Below are positions 1 to 5,106 of a stretch of 5,594 bases of DNA, in pieces. This DNA is from Acetatifactor sp. Lineage in GTDB: Bacteria; Bacillota; Clostridia; Lachnospirales; Lachnospiraceae. The notes beneath the pieces were generated by a model. It ran no database searches and was not told the origin of the DNA. It saw nothing but the letters and a program-made list of their open reading frames with translations. Position 1 is the stretch's first letter, and each line of letters begins with the position of its first letter. Position numbers and translations under genes: made by a program. The stretch lies in assembly GCA_016303085.1 (NCBI GenBank), contig JAEDMI010000162.1, forward strand, positions 1-5,594, read 5' to 3'.

Positions 1-98
1 TTTGTGTTGTGGGTTATATACCGAAGCATCATCTCTTTATCACGTTCTTCCTGTTCATTCACCGGTCTATAGCTTTCAATATCATGAAATAAGCTCAT
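1..98 (-). CDS. Probable NUDIX hydrolase, N-terminal 32 codons (runs off the window)
   Basis: An ATG at 98-96 opens a frame that stays open to the window edge. It is preceded by GGAGG at 109-113 with a 10-base spacer and by a good promoter further up. The visible residues begin MSLFHDIESYRPVNEQEERD and continue with KEMMLRYI. The pattern of a short helix, a P-x-NEQEE-x-D-K/R motif and then a helix is what I recall from the N-terminus of a NUDIX family common in Lachnospiraceae. In those proteins it precedes the NUDIX box (GX5EX7REUXEEXGU), which here would lie outside the window. NUDIX enzymes hydrolyse nucleoside diphosphates linked to another moiety. The family call therefore rests on the N-terminal resemblance alone, and the catalytic motif is not visible. 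The gene is insulated from the upstream MerR gene by a terminator and has its own promoter. Confidence 0.6.
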   Translation of the reverse strand, partial: MSLFHDIESYRPVNEQEERDKEMMLRYITHNT

Positions 99-137
99 CT
101 TTTCTATACCTCCAGTATACAACGTTGCCCTACGGAC

Positions 138-166
138 ATTATACAGGAACAACACATTTTCTACAA
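138..166 (-). promoter_or_regulatory. Sigma-A promoter for the NUDIX-like gene
   Basis: On the minus strand, TTGTAG (161-166) and a perfect TATAAT (138-143) are separated by exactly 17 bases. The -35 is weak (3 of 6 to TTGACA) and the -10 is consensus. Transcription would start near 131, giving a leader of about 33 bases that contains the GGAGG site. It lies just downstream of the MerR terminator, consistent with a new transcription unit. Confidence 0.7.
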
Positions 167-173
167 GTTCAGC

Positions 174-215
174 AAAAAAACTCCCGGGTCAGGTTTGAAA
201 ACCCAACTCGGGAGT
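174..215 (-). terminator. Rho-independent terminator of the TipAL-like regulator gene
   Basis: Read on the minus strand, ACTCCCG pairs with CGGGAGT. A further inner stem has GTT/GAC and GGTT/AACC pairs, closing on a TTCA loop. The hairpin (180-215) is followed directly by six further T residues (179-174). It begins about 18 bases after the stop codon at 234. The T-tract is on the minus-strand side only, so it acts on the MerR transcript. Confidence 0.92.
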
Positions 216-233
216 CTTTGACATTCCAAAAAG

Positions 234-962
234 CTATTTTTTGCAGTAGATACGAATTGCATCTGCCACAAATTCTGCTGTTCCTGTGCCTCCGACCTGA
301 TCAATGTTCTCTGTAAATTCGCCGCCACCGGCATACATCTGCCCCAGGCTGAATAGAATTTCATCTGTGCATGTATAAAAAGTCTCCGTGATATAATTCT
401 GCAGTTTTTTCACCTGAGCCTGCACCTTATCCGATTTCGGATTCAACGTCTTCATCTCTCCGAATTCTGTGAACAGACTCATAAAGTCTTTCGCCAACCT
501 TTGCTCATCCTCTTTTGTCCTTCCCTGAGATTTTGTCTGAAATTCCTTGTACTCCGGCGAATTACCCCACTGTTCTTTCGCACGCTTTGCATATTCATCC
601 AGTTTACTTGTGTCAAAAGCTGAAAAATCCATTGTCCTCACTCCTATAAATTGTATTCCACGGGCAAAGTGAATCAGGTTTTCCAGATGCTCCTTCTTCA
701 ACGTCAGCAGCGTAATTTGCTGCTCCAAGGCCTTGTTTCTGTCAAAATCAGGTCTGGAAATAATGTCCTTGATTTCTTTCAGAGGAAATTCCAACTCCCG
801 AAACAGTAATATCTGCTGAAGCTTTTCCAAGGCAATATCGTCATACAGCCTATAACCGGACTCTGTATATTCAGCAGGCTTTAACAAGCCGATTTTGTCG
901 TAGTACTGCAGGGTGCGTATACTCACTCCTGTCAATTCACTGACTTCCTTCACTGTCATCAT
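234..962 (-). CDS. MerR-family transcriptional regulator with TipAS effector-binding domain (TipAL-like), 242 aa
   Basis: This is a DNA-binding activator of the MerR family with a C-terminal TipAS antibiotic-recognition domain. Residues 1-70 hold the winged helix-turn-helix, with the typical runs VSIRTLQYYDKIGLL and SGYRLYDD. A helical linker (about 75-110) follows. The TipAS domain occupies about 120-242 and shows YAKRAKEQWGNSPEYKEF and later MYAGGGEFTENID. Family members such as Streptomyces TipAL bind thiopeptide antibiotics and activate their own promoter. Cys198 sits in the C-terminal region where TipAL has the cysteine used for covalent drug capture, but an alignment is needed to claim equivalence. 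I start at the first of two tandem ATGs (962, 959) because GGAGG at 972-976 is 9 bases upstream. A longer reading to 995 adds residues with no family match. The length matches TipAL (about 253 aa). It is a single-gene unit with its own promoter and terminator, and probably autoregulated. Confidence 0.93.
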   Translation of the reverse strand: MMTVKEVSELTGVSIRTLQYYDKIGLLKPAEYTESGYRLYDDIALEKLQQILLFRELEFPLKEIKDIISRPDFDRNKALEQQITLLTLKKEHLENLIHFARGIQFIGVRTMDFSAFDTSKLDEYAKRAKEQWGNSPEYKEFQTKSQGRTKEDEQRLAKDFMSLFTEFGEMKTLNPKSDKVQAQVKKLQNYITETFYTCTDEILFSLGQMYAGGGEFTENIDQVGGTGTAEFVADAIRIYCKK

Positions 963-990
963 TGCTGTCTTCCTCCCTCCGTGTAAGAAC

Positions 991-1021
991 AGCATAAACT
1001 ATTACGCAACGTCAGAGTCAA
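991..1021 (-). promoter_or_regulatory. MerR-type promoter with 19-base spacer and internal dyad operator
   Basis: On the minus strand, TTGACT (1016-1021) and TATGCT (991-996) are separated by 19 bases, the over-long spacing typical of MerR-activated promoters. Within it (998-1018) lies an imperfect dyad, ACTCTGACG-TTG-CGTAATAGT, in which 7 of 9 positions match between half-sites. This is where a MerR dimer would bind and twist the DNA to realign the two elements. The predicted start near 984 gives a leader of about 22 bases carrying the ribosome site. Placement directly before the TipAL-like gene implies autoregulation, which is an inference. Confidence 0.8.
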
Positions 1022-1038
1022 GCAATAAAATAATATTT

Positions 1039-1905
1039 TCATTTCAGCCCCAGTATATGCCTTTCCATGCTGTCCAGCAATGCATGGGAATCCTCCTCTA
1101 TATGGGACAGATATGTAATAATCAGCTTTCTCTCAGGCAGAACATAGCATTTTTGCTTCCATTTGCCATTAATGCTAAAACCATCCCTGTATTTCCATAT
1201 AAAATATCCGTAGCCGCCTTCCCGATTCATTTGTTGGACGGCAGTTGCCCTTTTTACATATTCTTCCGATACAATCCTCATTCTTTCATAAGCTCCGCCG
1301 TGATAAAGCAATAAGCCGATCCGGCTTAAATCATGCACAGTAAGTTCCATACCGGAAGCGCCGTAAAAGTATCCGTCCGGGCACCTTGTGTAAACCGGAT
1401 CTACGATATGTAAAGGGTCAAAAAGTTTTCTTTTCAGGTATTGATACAAATCCTCCTGAACTGCGTTTGTCAGAGCCACACCCACCAGATAGGCGGAAAT
1501 ATTACTATAGTTAAAGCGTCTCGTCTGCACGTTTTCCAACGGGCAGGAAAGCGAATAATTTAAATAGCTTTCCCCTTCCGGTCTGAATGGGAACCCTTCT
1601 ACCGACATGGTAAGCAGCCTCTCCACCGTTATATTTTGAAATGCCACCCTTTGCTCCTTTGACATACGGTCTACTGTTTCTGACGGCAGATAATCCAGTA
1701 TCGACCTTTCCAGCCGGATTTTCCCTTCATCATAGGCAATGCCTGCTCCTATGGAAGTAATCGTCTTCGTAGCGGAATAAATGGGGTATCTAGACTTCTG
1801 TGTATCGCCATATTCGTAAGTCAAACGACCGGCTTCATATACCTCCGACCCATATACATTCCATCGGTTGTCTCTGATATCCTTCACAAATGCCTCAAAA
1901 TCCAT
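1039..1905 (-). CDS. Serine hydrolase of the beta-lactamase (class C / PBP-like) family, cytosolic, 288 aa
   Basis: This is a member of the Beta-lactamase (PF00144) serine hydrolase superfamily. The catalytic S-x-x-K motif is Ser44-Ala-Thr-Lys47 in the context PIYSATKTITS, followed by the usual helix and acidic loop GKIRLERSILDYLP. The second motif Y-x-N is Tyr133-Ser-Asn135 (FNYSNISAYLVG). A conserved SGMELTVHDLSRIGLLL segment sits at about 184-200. The third motif appears as the ING at 245-247, followed by GKWKQKCYVLPERKLI. There is no signal peptide, so it is probably cytosolic and more likely an esterase or amidase-like enzyme than a secreted beta-lactamase. The substrate cannot be read from sequence. 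The start at 1905 is fixed by GGAGGTGA at 1911-1918 with an 8-base spacer to the GGAGG core. The longer reading to 1947 would start upstream of that site. No terminator is seen after it; the next signal is the MerR promoter. Confidence 0.9.
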   Translation of the reverse strand: MDFEAFVKDIRDNRWNVYGSEVYEAGRLTYEYGDTQKSRYPIYSATKTITSIGAGIAYDEGKIRLERSILDYLPSETVDRMSKEQRVAFQNITVERLLTMSVEGFPFRPEGESYLNYSLSCPLENVQTRRFNYSNISAYLVGVALTNAVQEDLYQYLKRKLFDPLHIVDPVYTRCPDGYFYGASGMELTVHDLSRIGLLLYHGGAYERMRIVSEEYVKRATAVQQMNREGGYGYFIWKYRDGFSINGKWKQKCYVLPERKLIITYLSHIEEDSHALLDSMERHILGLK

Positions 1906-1933
1906 ACTTATCACCTCCGGAAGAAAGTAATTA

Positions 1934-2053
1934 TCATTTCCAATCAATCAGCATGCTTACCCGGTTATGTACATTGAGTTCGGAACTGCCGGAATCCACA
2001 TCAACGCTGACAATCTTGCCTTCCGACAATTTGCGTTGCAGCGAGGGATACCT
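1934..2053 (-). pseudogene. Orphan coding-like fragment, about 39 codons plus TGA; possible C-terminal remnant of a longer gene
   Basis: Between the GNAT stop (2067) and the serine hydrolase ribosome site, one minus-strand frame is open from just after a TGA (2056-2054) to a TGA at 1936-1934. It reads like real protein: KLSEGKIVSVDVD and then SGSSELNVHNRVSMLIDWK. There is no ATG near its beginning (the only one is six codons from the end) and no ribosome site, so it is unlikely to be translated as an intact gene. It looks like the 3' end of a decayed or deleted gene. The NVHNR-x-x-x-L run weakly recalls the last ATP-binding box of LytS/YesM-type histidine kinases (NVxxRL), but the glycine-rich box is missing. 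I do not assign a function. Confidence 0.35.
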
Positions 2054-2066
2054 TCAATGCACCGGT

Positions 2067-2567
2067 TCAAAGCACTCTTTGCATTACCACCACATCATAC
2101 CTCTCCTGATGTAAAACAGTACCCGTTTCCGAAAACTCATTCTTCTCCCAAAATCCCCGGCTTTGCCGGTTTCCCTTTACATACCCCAGTCGGATATACC
2201 GATACCCTAATTGTTTCATGTACCGGCTCAATTCCGATATCATACTGCTGCCGATTCCTTTCTGCTGATACCTGCTGTTCACCATAAAAAATCCAATAAA
2301 CACTGTTTCATCATTCGGATATTTATCAATGAAATCCATCACAGCAACTAAATCATTGCCCTGAAAATAGCCTAAATAATACTTGTCCTGAAAATTCTTT
2401 TTCGGAGGCAAATTTCGCATGTCCTCAGCTATACTCTCTCTTGTAACTTCCGGTGGACAATGCTTATAATAAAGTGGGTTCCTCTTACACAGCTCCAATA
2501 CCTTCTCAATATCTTCATCCGCCAGTCTCCTCACCGTATACTTTTCAGAAAAACATTCTATATTCAT
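2067..2567 (-). CDS. GNAT-family N-acetyltransferase, 166 aa
   Basis: A GCN5-related acetyltransferase transfers acetyl from acetyl-CoA to an amine; the acceptor is unknown here. An N-terminal beta strand and helix (YTVRRLADEDIEKVLELCK, 10-28) is followed by the core strands LGYFQGNDLVAVMDFI and VFIGFFMVNSRY. Motif A, the acetyl-CoA pyrophosphate loop, is QQKGIG at 101-106. The family B region is YVKGNRQSRGFWEKNEF (129-145), with Asn133 and Phe139-Trp140 in the usual places. The length is normal for a single GNAT domain. I chose the ATG at 2567 because GGAGG at 2574-2578 is 6 bases upstream. The longer frame to 2597 would start inside the intergenic gap and place the ribosome site within the coding region. 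It lies 54 bases after the RidA-family gene with no terminator between, so the two are probably co-transcribed. Confidence 0.92.
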   Translation of the reverse strand: MNIECFSEKYTVRRLADEDIEKVLELCKRNPLYYKHCPPEVTRESIAEDMRNLPPKKNFQDKYYLGYFQGNDLVAVMDFIDKYPNDETVFIGFFMVNSRYQQKGIGSSMISELSRYMKQLGYRYIRLGYVKGNRQSRGFWEKNEFSETGTVLHQERYDVVVMQRVL

Positions 2568-2621
2568 CCCTTTCCTCCCCGTTCCACCGCGCATCACTTG
2601 CTATTCATGCTTTCACCTGTT

Positions 2622-2990
2622 TTACTTCCCTGCATACGCCACTGCGTCCGCCTGAAATTGCAGACCATTTTCTCCGCCTACATGGGCAAATTCGGTTTGA
2701 ATGGATTTGCGCACCGGATATTTACCGTGGAATCTTTCCCTGATAACCTTTTCCATAACCGGAATATTCCAAATATCACGAAACAGGCAATCCATCTGAA
2801 CCACATTTTCAAGAGTCAGTCCTACCATTCCCAAGCGTCTTTCCATTTCGTCAAATGCACCGTTCACCTGTTCCTCTATGGTTCCCCCTACATTTCCCAC
2901 ACAATAGCCCAAAAAACAGAATTCTCCGGCTTTGATAATGCCGCTATGTGCCCACTCTTCATTGACGTCCAATCTTACAATTTCACTCAT
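2622..2990 (-). CDS. RidA family protein (YjgF/YER057c/UK114), 122 aa
   Basis: This is a small RidA-fold protein. Archetypal RidA is a trimeric enzyme that hydrolyses reactive enamine/imine intermediates such as 2-aminoacrylate from PLP enzymes. The fold's sequence pattern is clear: an early AHSGIIKAGEFCFLGY strand region (14-29), an amphipathic helix EEQVNGAFDEMERRLGMVGL (39-58), VVQMDCLFRD (63-72), a helix around FHGKYPVRKSIQTEF (87-101) and a final strand LQFQADAVAYAG (110-121). The active-site arginine of the family appears as Arg94 in YPVRKS. The glutamate that is E120 in E. coli RidA appears to be Gln113 in LQFQADA, which suggests a subgroup other than archetypal RidA. The length is typical (about 125 aa). 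The ribosome site AAGGAGG (2998-3004) has a 7-base spacer. It is the first gene after a consensus promoter and likely in operon with the GNAT gene. Confidence 0.9.
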   Translation of the reverse strand: MSEIVRLDVNEEWAHSGIIKAGEFCFLGYCVGNVGGTIEEQVNGAFDEMERRLGMVGLTLENVVQMDCLFRDIWNIPVMEKVIRERFHGKYPVRKSIQTEFAHVGGENGLQFQADAVAYAGK

Positions 2991-3028
2991 AATAATTCCT
3001 CCTTATGCACAGAACATATGTTTGCTTT

Positions 3029-3057
3029 ATTATACCAACTATATCTTGTACTGTCAA
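3029..3057 (-). promoter_or_regulatory. Perfect-consensus sigma-A promoter for the RidA-GNAT unit
   Basis: On the minus strand, TTGACA (3052-3057) and TATAAT (3029-3034) match consensus at all 12 positions with the optimal 17-base spacer. The start would be near 3022, with a leader of about 30 bases carrying AAGGAGG. I see no operator dyad overlapping it. Strong, largely constitutive expression is an inference. Confidence 0.93.
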
Positions 3058-3122
3058 TTCGCTTTTCCCGCCTCAAATAAAATTTCAGTTCCTGTCCTGC
3101 AAAAAGCCTGACTATTACATAC

Positions 3123-3162
3123 AAAAACTTCTAAGTCGGATAACAACCAACCCAGAAGTTTT
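3123..3162 (-). terminator. Rho-independent terminator of the GH26 gene
   Basis: Read on the minus strand, AAAACTTCT-GGGTTGG pairs with CCGACTT-AGAAGTTTT over 16 positions (including G-T wobbles), around a TTGTTAT loop. The 3' arm ends in five T residues. It begins 4 bases after the stop codon at 3167. The A/T-rich flanks are nearly symmetric, so it could also work on the plus strand, but no plus-strand gene approaches it. Confidence 0.88.
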
Positions 3163-3166
3163 CATC

Positions 3167-4129
3167 TCAAGGATACAACCTCGGCAGCTTATCCAACGTA
3201 ATCGCATATTCATGCTGATACAGTTTTTTCAAAGCCGCGAAATCGTTAAATTTTTCAGTCAGCGCAAAGCTGCCGCTCCAGGTCATATACCACAGCCACG
3301 GCACAGCCTCTTCCATCAATTCATCCGCATCCGGAATAATTCCCGTTTCCGCCAGGGCAGCCCCTTTCTTTCTTTTGGTAATCTTTATGAGTTCATCGTA
3401 TTTTTCCCGAAATGCTCCGTGAGCATGTGCAGGAGGGTAAATATCTCTCGATATGATGTCACAATATGCATCCCCCACATATCCGTCCGCCAATGGCGAA
3501 TTCCATACCCAAATCAGGTTGTCCAGATGATGTTCTTGTGTATAATACCGATACATAAAGCGAAACAGTTCTTTTGCTACCTGCGGGCCCCTGCTGCCCC
3601 ACCAGAACCAGTCTCCCTCCGACTCATGAAAGGGTCTCCAGAGAATCGGGATATGCTTATCGCAAAACGGCTTTAGCAGAGATGCCATATCATCCAAATC
3701 CCTGCACATTGCAATATTTTCCGGCGTTCCTTCCTTCAGGGCTTCCTCAGGATTAAAATCGGTGTTCTTGGTGTAAAAAGATTTGTCTTTTCCTCCCAAC
3801 GGCGAGAACCAATGCCAGGTAAAGGTAATCAGTCCGCCCCGCCCGGCCCATTCCCACGCCTTCTCCAAAGTTCCCCTGTTTCTTTCCACCTCTGTGATGC
3901 AGGCTTCATCTGCCGTTTCCAATCGGATGTTCGGAGAATAGGACAACAGTTCAAATCCGCACAAAGCCGGCAGCTTACCTGTTATTTCATATATTTTTGT
4001 AAGTTCCTCCTGCTCCATGGTCTGCGTGTGCTGGCCCGTAATAATACCTTGTCCTTCCATTCTCGAAAAATACGCCAGTACTTCCTTAACTTCTTTGATA
4101 GCATTTTCATTGATTGGTGTTGACTGCAT
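3167..4129 (-). CDS. Glycoside hydrolase family 26 (beta-mannanase-like), cytosolic, 320 aa
   Basis: This is a GH26 (beta/alpha)8-barrel enzyme. Most members are endo-1,4-beta-mannanases acting with retention of configuration. The hallmark RPFHESEGDWFWWG is at 165-178, with Glu169 as acid/base and His168 beside it. ALAETG at 258-263 carries the expected nucleophile, Glu261. TWHWFSP (104-110) and the opening GIITGQHTQ (28-36) are also typical of the family, and aromatic residues Trp174 and Trp284 would line the substrate cleft. The protein is just the catalytic domain: no binding module and no signal peptide. An in-frame TAA lies nine codons before the ATG, so no upstream start could add a secretion signal. 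It should act on imported oligosaccharides. The exact substrate (mannan, glucomannan or another beta-glycan) is not decided by the motifs. The ribosome site is modest (AGAGG at 4141-4145, 11 bases upstream). It stands alone between its own promoter and terminator, without transporter or other sugar genes in view. Confidence 0.93.
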   Translation of the reverse strand: MQSTPINENAIKEVKEVLAYFSRMEGQGIITGQHTQTMEQEELTKIYEITGKLPALCGFELLSYSPNIRLETADEACITEVERNRGTLEKAWEWAGRGGLITFTWHWFSPLGGKDKSFYTKNTDFNPEEALKEGTPENIAMCRDLDDMASLLKPFCDKHIPILWRPFHESEGDWFWWGSRGPQVAKELFRFMYRYYTQEHHLDNLIWVWNSPLADGYVGDAYCDIISRDIYPPAHAHGAFREKYDELIKITKRKKGAALAETGIIPDADELMEEAVPWLWYMTWSGSFALTEKFNDFAALKKLYQHEYAITLDKLPRLYP

Positions 4130-4177
4130 CTTTCCCTCATCCTCTAAATGAATTTACCGTTTTTACAACATTCTGTC

Positions 4178-4203
4178 CTGAGTTTTTATTATATACTACT
4201 CAG
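4178..4203 (-). repeat. Inverted repeat CTGAGT-14-ACTCAG bracketing the GH26 -10 element
   Basis: Two 6-base perfect arms (4178-4183 and 4198-4203) flank 14 bases that contain the TATAAT box. A dyad that straddles a -10 element is a common place for a repressor operator. The arms are short and do not extend further, so chance is a real alternative. Confidence 0.3.
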
Positions 4204-4217
4204 TACTCCTATTGCAA
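4188..4217 (-). promoter_or_regulatory. Sigma-A promoter for the GH26 gene
   Basis: On the minus strand, TTGCAA (4212-4217, 4 of 6 to consensus) and a perfect TATAAT (4188-4193) are separated by 18 bases. The start would be near 4181, giving a leader of about 50 bases. It lies in the 93-base gap after the upstream MerR gene, so the hydrolase need not depend on that operon. I see no terminator between the MerR stop and this promoter. Confidence 0.7.
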
Positions 4218-4222
4218 ATAGA

Positions 4223-5071
4223 TCATACCGTCCGTACCGGAATCTGAATCTCGGAAAGCCAATCCTCCTCCCGTTCCTTATTCCAGACACCGTCAATATA
4301 ACTCTCTCTGATATTGCCGCAGATTTGATAGCCGTTCTCCTCTATATACTTTAAAAGTTTTTCGTATGTCTTCGGGAATTTATCATAAGAGCCCTTATGA
4401 TAGATGCAGGCTGCCTGTACTTCCGGTAACTCCCGGAAAGTTATCAGTTCTGAATCTTCCTTTGGCTCAGTCACTGACTCGCAGGCTTCAATCAAAACAT
4501 CTTCCTCCTGATAACCCGGCTCCAGATAATGGGTAAAGCAATATTCCGGATATGCACATTTGCATCCAAGCCGCTCCATTTCTGCCCCCATGGCAGGCAT
4601 AATATCAAATAATTCATCGTAAGATTGGATTCGCTTTCTGCAGGAAGCTACACACACCGCAGGAATTGTTTTCACCAGCACCGGCGTATCCAGCAGGTCT
4701 GCCCAATCCGCCATGTATCCTTCCAGCAAAGCAAGCTGCCCGGTGAGCGCTGCAATTTTTTCCATAATCTCTGCCTTTTTCTGTGCGAGAAAGACAGACT
4801 TATCCGATACCTTATGCAGTTTTTTGATGTCCTCCAGAGTAAATCCGGCTCCCTTTAATGCGGTAATCTGGTGGATATCTGCCATTTGATTCATCGTATA
4901 ATAGCGGTATCCGTTTTCCTCATCCACAAATGCAGGTTCCAATAATCCCTGTGATTCGTAGAATCTCAACGTCTTAACCGTAACATGATTCATCTGGGCG
5001 AACATTCCGATTTTATACAGATAAGGTCTTGTTTTATCCTCACAGGCCGCATGCTGTTCCTTCATTCTCAT
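4223..5071 (-). CDS. MerR-family regulator with GyrI-like (BmrR-type) effector-binding domain, 282 aa
   Basis: This is a ligand-responsive MerR activator. The winged helix-turn-helix spans about 17-85 (LYKIGMFAQMNHVTVKTLRF, then QGLLEPAFVD, GYRYYTMNQM and GFTLEDIKKL). A dimerising coiled helix runs about 92-125 (FLAQKKAEIMEKIAALTGQL). The C-terminal half (about 130-282) matches the GyrI-like/AraC effector-binding fold of BmrR, which binds lipophilic cations. It includes TIPAVCVASCRKRI, FRELPEVQAACIYHKGSYD and RESYIDGVWNKE. Glu256 in RESYIDG is a candidate for the buried acidic drug-contact residue, pending alignment. I start at 5071 because a GGGAAG site (5082-5087) is 10 bases upstream. The longer frame to 5146 runs into the permease gene and adds no family sequence. 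It follows the ABC permease by 35 bases with no promoter visible between, so it probably controls that exporter operon from within. Confidence 0.92.
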   Translation of the reverse strand: MRMKEQHAACEDKTRPYLYKIGMFAQMNHVTVKTLRFYESQGLLEPAFVDEENGYRYYTMNQMADIHQITALKGAGFTLEDIKKLHKVSDKSVFLAQKKAEIMEKIAALTGQLALLEGYMADWADLLDTPVLVKTIPAVCVASCRKRIQSYDELFDIMPAMGAEMERLGCKCAYPEYCFTHYLEPGYQEEDVLIEACESVTEPKEDSELITFRELPEVQAACIYHKGSYDKFPKTYEKLLKYIEENGYQICGNIRESYIDGVWNKEREEDWLSEIQIPVRTV

Positions 5072-5106
5072 TTTACGTTTTCTTCCCTTTCTTATCCAAA
5101 AACAAT

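Noticed and set aside
120..127. Perfect 8-base palindrome CAACGTTG in the NUDIX-like leader
   Set aside because: It is too short to separate from chance and lies downstream of the promoter with no hairpin extension.
2..316. Plus-strand open frame across the window start
   Set aside because: It covers the NUDIX-like start, a promoter, a terminator and the end of the MerR gene, has no family resemblance and no ribosome site.
1906..1947. Longer N-terminus for the serine hydrolase starting at 1947
   Set aside because: The excellent GGAGGTGA site at 1911-1918 lies inside that extension and points to the ATG at 1905; the extra residues do not fit the family.
3061..3107. Inverted arms GCTTTT/AAAAGC upstream of the RidA promoter
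   Set aside because: Arms are only 6 bases and A/T-rich with a 35-base gap; no stable structure is expected.
2460..3676. Long plus-strand open frames opposite the GNAT, RidA and GH26 genes
   Set aside because: They are antisense to genes with clear family motifs and carry no recognisable domain or Shine-Dalgarno site.
3092..4180. Shared 8-mer CTGTCCTG upstream of both the RidA (3092-3099) and GH26 (4173-4180) genes
   Set aside because: Its position relative to the promoters differs (upstream of one, downstream of the other), so a common regulatory site is unlikely.
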